Assembly: GCF_051900415.1 (NCBI RefSeq)
Contig: NZ_JBHZGL010000016.1
Coordinates: forward strand, 1-64,000
Origin: Frateuria_A sp051900415
GTDB taxonomy: Bacteria; Pseudomonadota; Gammaproteobacteria; Xanthomonadales; Rhodanobacteraceae
Reading direction: 5' to 3'
Length of the DNA stretch: 64,000 nt
Every line of letters begins with the position of its first letter. The stretch's first letter is position 1. This document shows, one piece after another, positions 15,937 through 24,918 of this stretch. Under the pieces are notes generated by a model, which saw only the letters and a program-made list of their open reading frames with translations, made no database searches and was not told the origin of the DNA. The position numbers and the translations under genes are program-made.

Positions 15937-16518
15937 ATGGCCCAGTTCTCGCTGTTCGCTGCCGGCCCGCAGGTGCTCTTCGACGACCCCAGCGGCCGGG
16001 TCGTGTACATCCCCGACGTGGTGGCCGCCGATACCGCGCAGGCATGGTTCGCGCAGCTGTTCGAAGGCATCGCCTGGCGCGGCGGCCGCCGCATGATGTA
16101 CGAGCGCGAGGTCGACGTGCCGCGCCTGCGCGCGCACTTCGAGCTAGCCGATCCCGCGCTGCCCGCGCCGCTGCACGAGGCGCTCGCGGCGGTGCACGCT
16201 GTAGTCGATGCGCCGTTCACCAGCGTGGGCCTGAATCTTTATCGCGACGAGCACGACAGCGTGGCCCCGCACAACGACAAGCTGGAAGACCTCGTGCGCG
16301 GCCATCCGATCGTGCTGCTGTCGCTGGGGGCCACGCGCGAGATGGTCATCCGCGCCAAACACCCGCCACGGCGCGTGCTGCACCTGGACCTGGCGGCCGG
16401 CAGCCTGCTGCTGATGGACTACGCCAGCCAGTTCCATTACGACCACGGCATCCCCAAGCAGCGTGCGCCGATGGAGCCGCGGATCAGCCTGGCCTTCCGC
16501 GTGCGGCCGCCCCCGTAG
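15937..16518 (+). CDS. AlkB-family 2-oxoglutarate/Fe(II) dioxygenase
   Basis: 193 residues. This family removes methyl groups from alkylated bases such as 1-methyladenine. Visible elements are the N-terminal cap (RGGRRMMYEREVD), NLYRDEHDSVAPHNDK with the iron-binding HND triplet, SLGATREMVI, and DYASQFHYDHGIPK with the distal histidine. RISLAFRV holds the 2OG-binding arginine. Length and the capping region match AlkB2/AlkB3-like proteins better than E. coli AlkB. It is last in the nei-CDF-alkB operon. Its TAG stop is part of the following repeat. Confidence 0.9.
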   Translation: MAQFSLFAAGPQVLFDDPSGRVVYIPDVVAADTAQAWFAQLFEGIAWRGGRRMMYEREVDVPRLRAHFELADPALPAPLHEALAAVHAVVDAPFTSVGLNLYRDEHDSVAPHNDKLEDLVRGHPIVLLSLGATREMVIRAKHPPRRVLHLDLAAGSLLLMDYASQFHYDHGIPKQRAPMEPRISLAFRVRPPP

Positions 16519-16576
16519 GGTGGGCATCAGCCCACCGGTTTTGCGCGATGTAACGGTGGGCTGAAGCCCACCCTAC
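16515..16576. repeat. Palindromic element, 'GTAGGGTGGGCTTCAGCCCACC' family (type C)
   Basis: Two inverted hairpins, GTAGGGTGGGCATCAGCCCACC and GGTGGGCTGAAGCCCACCCTAC, lie either side of an 18-bp spacer. Related copies lie at 9089-9110 and 52449-52596. The TAG at 16516-16518 ends the AlkB reading frame. Confidence 0.88.
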
Positions 16577-16645
16577 ACAGCCGTCCAGGCTGCTACACCG
16601 GCACGGTTTTGGTACAGACTTGCGACACGCACGGAGCTTCCGACC

Positions 16646-18001
16646 ATGCCCTCCTGTTGCCTTGCCGCCTGCGTCGCCTGCCTGCTGCTCCCGATCGGCA
16701 TGGCCGCCATGCCCAGGCAGGAGCAGCCGGCGATGACGCCCGAGCGCTGGTATGCCCTGCAGATGCAGGCGGCCGACAAGGCCGACCGCATCATGCGCCA
16801 GGCCGATCGCCAGAAGACCTTGCTGGGGCGCTACGAGACCATGCTGTCGGCCATGTTCGAAGGCGACCGCAATCCCGCCTTCCCGGTGATCTTCAGCCAG
16901 TATCTGGCCTGGTACCAGACCTACATCGGCGATTACCCGAACGCGGCGGCAAGCTTCTCGGCGCAAGGCGTCCAGCAGCCAGACGACCACGCGCCACCGC
17001 TTGCATCGGGCATGCACGCGCAGCCAGCCGTCGACGCGATCGCCAGGCTCGCCCGCGGCCGGCAGGCGGTTTTCTTCAACGAGGCCCACCACCTGCCGCT
17101 GACCCGCACGCTGACCATCGAGTTGCTGGCGCGGTTGCGCGAGGAAGGGTTCGACACCTTCGCCGCAGAGACCCTCTACGCACGCGACGACAAGTTGCAG
17201 GCGCGCGGCTACCCGATCGAGGGCAGCGGCTTCTACACCAACGAGCCGTTATGCGCGGAGATGGTGCGTACCGCGCTCAGGCTGGGCTACCGCGTGGTGC
17301 CGTACGAATCGGAACGTGGCGACGGCGGCGACGCACGCGAGCGTTCGCAGGCGCGCAACCTCTACGAGCGCGTGTTCAAGGCCCACCCTGAAGCGCGGCT
17401 GGTGGTCGACGCCGGCTACGGCCACATCCAGGAAAGCGGCAAGTACCTCGGCGGGCAGTCGATGGCCGAGCACCTGCGCAAACTGGTCGACATCGACCCG
17501 CTCACGGTCGAGCAGACCATGCTGGTGCCACATGCCGATGCCACGCACGACCATCCCTACTACACGGACCTGGTGACACGCCTCAAGCCGACCCGGCCGC
17601 TGGTGTTCATCGGCGGGGACGGCAAGCCGTGGGCCTTGCGCGAGGGCTACGACGTGAGCGTGCTGTTCCCGCCCGAGGCCCTGCGCCGCGGCCGGCCGAC
17701 CTGGCTGGCACTGGATGACCTGCGCACGCCGTACCGCGTGGATGGCGAAGGCCTCTGCCGGGCGGACTATCCCTGCCTGGTCGAGGCGCGCTACGCCGAC
17801 GAGCCGGATGCAGCGATTCCCGCGGACCGGCTGGTGTTCGATCCGCCGCCCTCCTCCGGGCCGGCAGGCCGCGGACTGCGGCCAACGGGGGGAGCGTCGG
17901 TGAGCGAGCTGTATCTGCGGGAGGGCAGCTATCGGTTGGTGGCGACGGATGCCCAAGGGCGTGTGCTCGGGCGCCGGTCGATCCGTGTGCGAGGGCGTTA
18001 G
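16646..18001 (+). CDS. Exported ChaN/TraB-like protein of unknown function (451 aa)
   Basis: 451 residues with a signal peptide of about 20 residues (CCLAACVACLLLPIGMAAMP; a lipobox-like LAAC occurs early, so lipid attachment is conceivable). The centre contains VFFNEAHHLPLTRTLTIELL, FAAETL and YESERGDGGDARERSQA, reminiscent of the GxxH/Glu-Glu layout of the ChaN, erythromycin-esterase and TraB superfamily. ARLVVDAGYGHIQESGKYLGG and HADATHDHPYY follow. The C-terminal beta region is unassigned. The function is unknown; a metal- or haem-binding hydrolase-like role is only an analogy. Confidence 0.7.
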   Translation: MPSCCLAACVACLLLPIGMAAMPRQEQPAMTPERWYALQMQAADKADRIMRQADRQKTLLGRYETMLSAMFEGDRNPAFPVIFSQYLAWYQTYIGDYPNAAASFSAQGVQQPDDHAPPLASGMHAQPAVDAIARLARGRQAVFFNEAHHLPLTRTLTIELLARLREEGFDTFAAETLYARDDKLQARGYPIEGSGFYTNEPLCAEMVRTALRLGYRVVPYESERGDGGDARERSQARNLYERVFKAHPEARLVVDAGYGHIQESGKYLGGQSMAEHLRKLVDIDPLTVEQTMLVPHADATHDHPYYTDLVTRLKPTRPLVFIGGDGKPWALREGYDVSVLFPPEALRRGRPTWLALDDLRTPYRVDGEGLCRADYPCLVEARYADEPDAAIPADRLVFDPPPSSGPAGRGLRPTGGASVSELYLREGSYRLVATDAQGRVLGRRSIRVRGR

Positions 18002-18020
18002 CGTGTGGGCTGGGGCAAGG

Positions 18021-18190
18021 CTGCCCCATCCGCCCTTCGGGCACCTTCCCCCGTGGGACGGGGGAAGGATCGAGTGTGCGGCTTCAGTGGGTCATCCTTA
18101 CTCCGCGAAGGGAAGGAAAGATCGAGCGCGCGGTTCCGGGGTCGAGCCTTCCCCCGTTCACGGGGGAAGGTGCCGACAGGCGGATGGGGG
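18021..18190. repeat. Palindromic element, 'CCTTCCCCCG..CGGGGGAAGGTGCCGACAGGCGGATGGGG' family (type D)
   Basis: A 203-bp gap without a gene. CCCCATCCGCC and GGGCACCTTCCCCCG at 18023-18055 face CCTTCCCCCGTTCACGGGGGAAGG at 18148-18171 and the mirrored GTGCCGACAGGCGGATGGGG. This forms a bipartite inverted unit of about 170 bp. Other members are at 51041-51183 and 55061-55191, and a half copy near 60975-61005. Confidence 0.85.
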
Positions 18191-18204
18191 CGGTCCCTCC
18201 AGCG

Positions 18205-19881
18205 CTATTTGCGCTGGTCGGCCGTCTTCTCGCGCACCGCGCGGAATTCCGAATCCTTGGACCACTCCGGCCAGGCATCCGAATCGGCGAGCTGGTAGCC
18301 CAGCTGGTAAAGCAGCCGCAGATCGTGCGCCATGCCGGTGAAGGTCCAACTGGCCTGCCATTCGTCCGAGGGCTGGTGGTAGTGCTCGCGGTTGTAGCGC
18401 TTGCCCGCGGCCTCGCCGGCCGCCTTGCCGCCCTTGACCAGGTCGTTGCCCGACTCGAACGAAATCGCCGGTACGCCCTGCTTGGCAAAGGAGAAGTGGT
18501 CGGAGCGGAAGAAGCTGCCCGCTTCCGGATGGGGATCGGGCGCATAGCTCATGCCGTAGGTCTTGGCCAGGGCGATCAGGCGGTCGAGCAGACCGAGCTT
18601 CGCGTTGCCGGAGATGGAGAAGTTGCGCGCGGGGCCGCCCGGGTCGAGCGCGTCGGTGTTGATGTCCGCCACGGTCTTCCCGACCGGGTACAGCGGATGC
18701 GTGGCGTAGTACTCCGAGCCCAGCAGGCCCTTTTCCTCCGCGGTCACCGCCAGGAAGATTACCGACCGCTCCGGCCGGGACGCGTGCGCGAAGGCCCGCC
18801 CCAGCTCGATCAGCGCGGCGGTGCCGGTGGCATTGTCGACCGCGCCGTTATAGATGCGATCGCCCTTGGCATCGGGTGCGCCCACGCCCAGGTGATCCCA
18901 GTGCGCGCTGTAGATCACGGTCTCGTCCGGACGCTTGGCGCCCTCGACGCGGCCGACGATGTTCTGCGAGGTGATCACCTTGGCATCGACGTCGTAGTGC
19001 GCCGAGAAGGTGACGCCGTCGAGCGTCACCGGCCTGAAGTCGCGCGTCTGCGCCTGTTTCTTCAGCGTTGCGAAGTCCAGCCCCGCGGCCTTGAACATCC
19101 GCACCGCCAGGTCGTGCTGGATCCAGCCCTCGAGCGTCGGGTGCTCCGCGGCCGGCTGGTCGCGCACGATGTCGAATTGCACGTTGGTATTGGAGTTCTT
19201 CACCGTGGCCCAGCCGTAGGAGGCCGGCGCGGTTTCGTGCACCACCAGCATGCCCAGCGCACCCTGGCGGGCGGCTTCCTCGTACTTGTAGGTCCAGCGG
19301 CCGTAGTAGGTCATGGCCTTGCCGCCGAAATCGCCCTTGCCGCTCTCGAAGTCGGGGTCGTTGACCAGCACCACGCCGATCTTGCCCTTGAGGTCGACGC
19401 CCTTGAAGTCATCCCAGTTCCGCTCGGGTGCATCGACGCCGTAGCCGACGAACACCAGTGGCGCGTGGTTGATGTCGACCTTGCGGCTGCCATCCATCGA
19501 TGCGCGCACGGCGATCTGCTCGCCCTGGGTCAGCGCGACGTTCCTGCCGTCCTCGGTGAGCGAGAAGCTGGGCGTGCCGACGATTTCGAACCGGCCCAGC
19601 GGCACCGGCTGCGTCCAGGTGCGTTTGCCGTCCACGATCGCACCGCCGGGCTCGAGGCCCGCCGCCTTGAACTGCGCGACCACGTAGTCGACCGTTTTCG
19701 TCTCGCCCGGCGTGGCCGGGCCGCGGCCCTCGAAGGCATCGGACGAGAGCGTCCTGACCTCCTGCGACAGGCGGTGCGGGTCGAAGGTGGGCAGGTCGGT
19801 GGCCCACGCGGGGCTGGCGAGCGCGGGCACGAGCAGGGCCGCGGCAATGGCGTAAGCGAGCGATCGGTTCAAGGCGAGCAC
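18205..19881 (-). CDS. M28-family exported metallopeptidase
   Basis: About 558 residues with a signal peptide (SLAYAIAAALLVPALASPAWA). A PA-type insert (GALGMLVVHETAP) interrupts the catalytic M28 aminopeptidase domain. The two-zinc site is seen in SAHWDHLG (His), NGAVDNATGTAAL (bridging Asp), VTAEEKGLLGSEYY (Glu pair), INTDALDPGGP (Asp) and EHYHQPSDEW (final His). Such enzymes trim peptides in the periplasm or medium. The start is either GTG 19881 or TTG 19872; AAAGGTG lies just upstream of the TTG, so the shorter form is quite possible. Confidence 0.88.
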   Translation of the reverse strand: MLALNRSLAYAIAAALLVPALASPAWATDLPTFDPHRLSQEVRTLSSDAFEGRGPATPGETKTVDYVVAQFKAAGLEPGGAIVDGKRTWTQPVPLGRFEIVGTPSFSLTEDGRNVALTQGEQIAVRASMDGSRKVDINHAPLVFVGYGVDAPERNWDDFKGVDLKGKIGVVLVNDPDFESGKGDFGGKAMTYYGRWTYKYEEAARQGALGMLVVHETAPASYGWATVKNSNTNVQFDIVRDQPAAEHPTLEGWIQHDLAVRMFKAAGLDFATLKKQAQTRDFRPVTLDGVTFSAHYDVDAKVITSQNIVGRVEGAKRPDETVIYSAHWDHLGVGAPDAKGDRIYNGAVDNATGTAALIELGRAFAHASRPERSVIFLAVTAEEKGLLGSEYYATHPLYPVGKTVADINTDALDPGGPARNFSISGNAKLGLLDRLIALAKTYGMSYAPDPHPEAGSFFRSDHFSFAKQGVPAISFESGNDLVKGGKAAGEAAGKRYNREHYHQPSDEWQASWTFTGMAHDLRLLYQLGYQLADSDAWPEWSKDSEFRAVREKTADQRK

Positions 19882-19946
19882 CTTTGCGAGGAGACACCCC
19901 TTGCATGGTAGGCAGGCTGGCGGCGGATTCCTACCGCGGCCTTGTA

Positions 19947-22739
19947 CTAGCCGCCCAGCACCGTCCGCACCTTGCGCTCCAGCTCGTCGTCGCGGAATGG
20001 CTTCTGCACCACCCGCTCCTCGCCGACGCCGGCCAGTGCGGTCTGGTCCGCGTAGCCGGTGACGAACAACACCGGCAGGTCCGGCCGGCGCGCGCGCGCC
20101 TGCTGGGCGACCTCCACACCGTTCATGCCGGGCATGGCGAAGTCCGCAACCAGCAGGTCCACCTGCGGCGAGCGATCGAGCAGATCCAGCGCCGCGCCGC
20201 CGGAACCGGCTTCCAGCACCTCGAAGCCGAGCTGTCGCAGCCGTGCGGCGGTGACGTCGCGGACGGCGCAGTCGTCGTCCACCAGCAGCGCGAACCGGCG
20301 CTGCGCCAACGGTTCGGCATGGGTGTGGTGGTCGGACGCGAGCTCCGTGACAGCCGCACCCGCCTGCGCGCGTGGCAGGTAGACGCGGACCGTGGTGCCC
20401 GCGCCGGGACGGCTCTCGATACGCACACCGCCGCCGGACTGCTCCGCAAACCCGAGCACCTGGGCCAGCCCGAGGCCGGACCCCTTGCCCACGCTCTTGG
20501 TGGTGAAGAAGGGCTCGAACGCGCGCGCCCGCACCTCCTCGCTCATGCCGGTGCCGGTGTCGGTGACCGAGATGGCCACGTAATCGCCCGCGGCCGGCTC
20601 GCCCGGCTGCCGCGGTTCGCCGGCAAGCGTGGCGTTGGCCGTTTCGATCGCCAGGCTGCCGCCCACCGGCATGGCGTCGCGCGCATTGATCGCCAGGTTC
20701 AGGATCACCAGCTCGATCTGGGTGGGATCGACCAGCGCGCTCCACAATCCCGGTTGCAGGTGGGCCGCCACCGCGACGCTGCCGCCCATCGTGCTGCGGA
20801 GCAATTCGCTCATGCCCTGGACGGTGCCGTTGAGGTCGACCACCTTGGGCTCCAGCCGCTGCCGGCGGGAGAACGCGAGCAGCTGCGAGGTGAGCGTCGC
20901 ACCACGCAGGGCGGCCTGGCGCATCAGTTCCAGTCGGCGACGCACCTTCGGCTCGTCGACGGTCATTTCGATCAGGTCGAGGTTGCCCAGCACAATGGTC
21001 AGCAGGTTGTTGAAGTCGTGCGCGACGCCCGAGGTGAGCTGGCCGACCGCCTCCAACCGCTGCATCTGGCGGAGCGTCGCCTCAACCCGCTCGCGGCCTT
21101 CGATCTGGTTGCGCAACTGGCGGTTGGCCGCCTCCAGTTCCTGCGCGGCGAGTTTTTCCTGGGTGATGTCGCGGCCCACCGCGTAGATACGGTCGTACTC
21201 GGCGACCGCGGTCCACGCGATCCAGCGCCAGCTGCCACTCTGGCAGCGCATGCGGTTCTCGAACGGCGGCGCCTGGTGCCCCCGGCGCAGGCAGGCCAGC
21301 ACGGCATTGGCGGCCGCGCGGTCTTCCGGGTGGATGAAATCCAGGAACGGCCGCGTGAGCAGGGTTTCGGTGTCGTAGCCGAGGATGCGCGTCCAGGACG
21401 GGTTGATCACCTTGAAGTAGCCATCGAATCCGGCCACCGCGAACAGATCGCGGCTGAGTTCGAACACGCGCTCGCGCTCGCGCCCGATCTTGAAGGCCTC
21501 CTCCTGCAACGCGCGATTGCGGTCCTCCAGCGCGGTCCGCTGCTGGTGCGCGCCGGTGACGTCCTGGTTGACCCCGATCATCCGGCGCCGGCCGTCGGAG
21601 TCGGTCACGGGCGTGCCCTTGGAAAGAATCCAGCGGGTCTGGCCGTGGGCGCGGATGCGGAACTCGATATCCACCGGCTGGCCGCTTTCAGTGCTGCGAC
21701 GCACGGCCTCGTCGACAGCGATGCGGTCTTCCGGGAAGACGGTGGCGAGCCAGGCCTCTTCGGGCGTGATCCCGGCGTCGGGGTCGAGCCCGAACAGCAC
21801 GTACATTTCCGGCGACCAACTGGCATCCCCCGATGGCAGCTCCCACTCCCACACGCCGATCTTGCCCACCCGCTGGGCCAGCTTCAGCCGCGCCTCGCTG
21901 GCGCACAGCGCGTCCTCGGCCTGGCGGCGGGAGGTGACGTCCATCAGAACGCCCATCGCGGTCGCCGGCTGGCCGTCCACGACGTGGATTTCCGCACGCA
22001 GCAGCAGCGCGCGCTGCTCACCGTGGAGACAGTTGTAGCGAAACTCCATTTCGACGAAGCGCTCGCCGCGCGCCAGCGCGTCGACCATGCCGGTCTGTAC
22101 GCGCTCGCGCTCGCCCGGCGGGTAGCCGGCGCGGATCTGTTCGACCGTCGGCGTGGCGTCCTCGGGAAAACCGAGCAGGCGGTTGAGCTCGGGCGAACCG
22201 ACCATGGTTTCGTTGCGCAGGTCCACTTCCCACACAGCCATGCGCCCGGCCTCGATCGCCAGGCGCAGCCGCGCCTCGCTGGTTTCCAGCGCTGCCCGCA
22301 GTTGCCGCCATTCGCTGACATCCTGCAATGTGCCGGTGTAGCGCACCGCGCGCACCTCGCCGTCGACCGGCGCGAACAACGCTTCGCCGTGGGCCACGAC
22401 CCAACGGACCTGGCCGTCCGGGTGCACCACGCGGTACTCGTAGGGCACGCTCTCGCGGATCGTCGGATCAAGCGCACGCAGCAGCATGCCGTGGGTGCGC
22501 GGCAGGTCGTCGGGATGGGTGCACGCCTGCAGTTGCTCCAGGCTCAACGGCGCGTCGCCCGGCGGCAGGCCGCAGATCTCGCGGGCGCGGGGCGAGTAGA
22601 CGAAGGTGTTGTCGAGCAGGTTCCAGTCCCAGACGCCCAGCCTGGCGGCGCGCGTCGCCAGCTCCAGCCGGCGTGCCTCGCTGCCAAACGGCAACTCGGC
22701 GCGCGCCTGGGCAGAGATCGGACCCGCGCGGTGCTGCAT
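19947..22739 (-). CDS. Multi-PAS hybrid sensor histidine kinase with receiver domain
   Basis: 930 residues, no membrane helix. In order there are four PAS/PAC units: about 25-150, 155-275, 280-400 and 415-540. A coiled-coil linker leads to the HisKA domain, phospho-His in QLTSGVAHDFNNLL near 574. The ATPase has NLAINARDAMP, DTGTGMSEEVRARAFEPFFTTK and GKGSGLGLAQVLG. A C-terminal receiver carries Asp near 865 in DLLVADFAMPGMNG. The partner output is not encoded nearby. Same-strand kinase genes follow at 22894 and 27491, so this is a signalling cluster. The PAS ligands are unknown. Confidence 0.93.
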   Translation of the reverse strand: MQHRAGPISAQARAELPFGSEARRLELATRAARLGVWDWNLLDNTFVYSPRAREICGLPPGDAPLSLEQLQACTHPDDLPRTHGMLLRALDPTIRESVPYEYRVVHPDGQVRWVVAHGEALFAPVDGEVRAVRYTGTLQDVSEWRQLRAALETSEARLRLAIEAGRMAVWEVDLRNETMVGSPELNRLLGFPEDATPTVEQIRAGYPPGERERVQTGMVDALARGERFVEMEFRYNCLHGEQRALLLRAEIHVVDGQPATAMGVLMDVTSRRQAEDALCASEARLKLAQRVGKIGVWEWELPSGDASWSPEMYVLFGLDPDAGITPEEAWLATVFPEDRIAVDEAVRRSTESGQPVDIEFRIRAHGQTRWILSKGTPVTDSDGRRRMIGVNQDVTGAHQQRTALEDRNRALQEEAFKIGRERERVFELSRDLFAVAGFDGYFKVINPSWTRILGYDTETLLTRPFLDFIHPEDRAAANAVLACLRRGHQAPPFENRMRCQSGSWRWIAWTAVAEYDRIYAVGRDITQEKLAAQELEAANRQLRNQIEGRERVEATLRQMQRLEAVGQLTSGVAHDFNNLLTIVLGNLDLIEMTVDEPKVRRRLELMRQAALRGATLTSQLLAFSRRQRLEPKVVDLNGTVQGMSELLRSTMGGSVAVAAHLQPGLWSALVDPTQIELVILNLAINARDAMPVGGSLAIETANATLAGEPRQPGEPAAGDYVAISVTDTGTGMSEEVRARAFEPFFTTKSVGKGSGLGLAQVLGFAEQSGGGVRIESRPGAGTTVRVYLPRAQAGAAVTELASDHHTHAEPLAQRRFALLVDDDCAVRDVTAARLRQLGFEVLEAGSGGAALDLLDRSPQVDLLVADFAMPGMNGVEVAQQARARRPDLPVLFVTGYADQTALAGVGEERVVQKPFRDDELERKVRTVLGG

Positions 22740-22893
22740 GACAATCCCTCGTACCTAGGGCCAGCCAAGGCACTGTAGCGCAGGCTGGGCACGGACGACG
22801 TGAGGCTTGGCGTGGGATTGTGGCCGTTGCGTCCGCCATGCCCCTCACGCCCGACCGGAAGCGGACGGAACGTGAACCCGCCGCGGTGCTAGT

Positions 22894-24834
22894 TCAGCCA
22901 GCCTCTTCCGTGATGCCGAGCTGGCCCGCCGCGTCGCCGATGGCCCGATGCAGGTCGCGCCGGGTGAAAGGCTTGCTGAGTCGCACCAGGTCCGGAAGCG
23001 GCGCACCGGGCAGGTCGGCATAACCGGACGCCAGCACGATCGGCATGCCCGGGACGCGCTCGCGCAAGAGCCCGGCCAGCCGGATGCCGGTCATGCCCGG
23101 CATCGCCTGGTCGGTGACGACCACGTCCACGTCACCACCGGCATCGACGTATGCCAAGGCCTCCTCGGCCGAGCGCACGGCATGGACGACGTGGCCCAGA
23201 TCCTCGGCCATCGCCATCGTGCTCAGCAGGACCAGTTCGTCATCGTCCACGATCAGGAGCGTCAGCGGCTCGCCTTCGTGCAGCGGTGCATCGGCGTCAT
23301 CGCTCGCCTCGGCAGTCCTCGGCGCATCGGCCTTCGCCGGAGCCACCGGCAGCCAGATCTCGACCGTGGTGCCCCTGCCCGGCTGGCTCTGCAGCAGCAG
23401 GCGTCCGCCCGATTGCTCGGCCAGGCCAAAGGCCATCGACAGGCCCAGGCCGGTGCCCTTGCCCACGCCCTTGGTGGTGAAGAACGGCTCCGTGGCGCGT
23501 TTGACCGTGTCCTCGTCCATACCGTGGCCCTCGTCGGCGACCCACAGGCAGACATACTCGCCGTGCGGAAGCGCGGTCGAGTGGCCTTCGCCCACGTGCT
23601 CGCTGCGCGCGCCGATTTCCAGCCGGCCGCCCTGCGGCATCGCATCGCGGCCGTTGACGGCCAGGTTGAGCAATGCGAGCTCCAATTGGTTCGGATCGAT
23701 CAGCACCCGCGGGAGCTGCAGCGGGAAGCTGGTGCCGATGCGGATTTCCGGGCCCAGCGAACGGCGGATCAGTTCCGCCATGCCGTGCACCAGCAGCGGC
23801 ACATCGACCGGCCGCGGATGCAGCTCCTGCCGGCGCGCGAAGGCGAGCATGCGCTGGGTCAGCGCCGCGCCACGCTGTGCGCCGGCCATCGCGTTGTCCA
23901 GCAGCAGTTGCGGTCGCGCGGCCGGCGGCAGCCACTTGCGCAACAGTTCAAGGTTGCCCATTACCGCCATCAGCAGGTTGTTGAAGTCGTGCGCCACGCC
24001 GCCGGTGAGATGGCCGATGGATTCGGATTTCTGCGCCTGGAACAGTGCTTCACGCGCGACCGCCAGCTCCTCTTCGGCGCGCTTTTTCTCGGTGACGTCG
24101 CGGGTGATCTTGGCAAAGCCCACGACCCGGCCCTCGGCGTCGGTCAGGCGATCGATCACCACGTGCGCCCAGAACAGGGTGCCGTCCTTGCGCTTGCGCC
24201 AGCCCTCGCCCTCGTACACGCCCTGCGCGCGCGCGATGGCCAGGTTGCGCGATGGCTTGCCGGCGCTGGCGTCCTCGTCCGCGTAAAAATGGCTGAAATG
24301 CTTGCCCAATACCTCGTCGGCGCGATAGCCCTTGATGCGCTGGGCGCCGGCGTTCCAGCTGGCGACGTGGCCATCCGGATCGAGCAGGTAGATCGCGTAG
24401 TCGCGCACGCCCTGCACGAGCAGGCTGAACTGCTGCTCGTTGCTGCCGAGCATGTCATCGGACTGGTGCGGCCAGGGAATGTCGCGGGCGAGATAGGCGT
24501 ACCCCTCCAGCTGGCCGGTCTTGTCACGCACGGCCTCCAGGATGGTTCGCGTCCACACCCGCTGGTCGTGCTTGCCCAGGCGCCAGCCTGTCTCCTCGTC
24601 GCGCCCCTCGTCCCTCGCTGCCTGGAGTGCCTGTTCGGGCAGCCCGGCGGAGCGGCTCTCGGGGGTGTGGAGTGTCGCGAACGGCTGGCCGACGATCTCG
24701 TCGGCGGTGTAACCAAAAATACGTTCGGCGCCCACGTTCCAAGTGGCGATGCGGCCCTGCGGGTCGAGGAAAACCATGGCAAGCGCATCGAGCGCCTGCA
24801 CCATCCGGCTGCAATTTTCCCCACCTGTCGACAT
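22894..24834 (-). CDS. PAS hybrid sensor histidine kinase with receiver domain
   Basis: About 646 residues from ATG 24834, preferred over an upstream ATG at 24909 because GAGAGGTAGG precedes it at good spacing. Two PAS domains (opening MVQALDALAMVFLDPQGRI and LLVQGVRDYAIYLLDPDG) lead to a HisKA domain with His near 282 in HLTGGVAHDFNNLL. The ATPase has NLAVNGRDAMPQGG, DEGHGMDEDTVKRATEPFF and GKGTGLGLSMAFGLA. The receiver has Asp near 574 in VDVVVTDQAMPGMTG. The second PAS resembles blue-light/oxygen PAS families in length but lacks an obvious flavin-cysteine motif. It is soluble, and no response regulator is adjacent. Confidence 0.92.
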   Translation of the reverse strand: MSTGGENCSRMVQALDALAMVFLDPQGRIATWNVGAERIFGYTADEIVGQPFATLHTPESRSAGLPEQALQAARDEGRDEETGWRLGKHDQRVWTRTILEAVRDKTGQLEGYAYLARDIPWPHQSDDMLGSNEQQFSLLVQGVRDYAIYLLDPDGHVASWNAGAQRIKGYRADEVLGKHFSHFYADEDASAGKPSRNLAIARAQGVYEGEGWRKRKDGTLFWAHVVIDRLTDAEGRVVGFAKITRDVTEKKRAEEELAVAREALFQAQKSESIGHLTGGVAHDFNNLLMAVMGNLELLRKWLPPAARPQLLLDNAMAGAQRGAALTQRMLAFARRQELHPRPVDVPLLVHGMAELIRRSLGPEIRIGTSFPLQLPRVLIDPNQLELALLNLAVNGRDAMPQGGRLEIGARSEHVGEGHSTALPHGEYVCLWVADEGHGMDEDTVKRATEPFFTTKGVGKGTGLGLSMAFGLAEQSGGRLLLQSQPGRGTTVEIWLPVAPAKADAPRTAEASDDADAPLHEGEPLTLLIVDDDELVLLSTMAMAEDLGHVVHAVRSAEEALAYVDAGGDVDVVVTDQAMPGMTGIRLAGLLRERVPGMPIVLASGYADLPGAPLPDLVRLSKPFTRRDLHRAIGDAAGQLGITEEAG

Positions 24835-24918
24835 GCCTACCTCTCGAACGAAACGACCTGCAACTCGCGCAGGCAGACCGCGGATTATGCGGCCTGCCCT
24901 CATCGACACCGTGAATGC

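Noticed and set aside
19884..22778. 964-codon open frame on the plus strand
   Set aside because: It runs opposite the 930-aa hybrid kinase and is an echo of GC-rich codon usage. Its product is rich in His, Arg, Gln, Ala and Val with no domain, whereas the minus-strand frame contains all kinase motifs.
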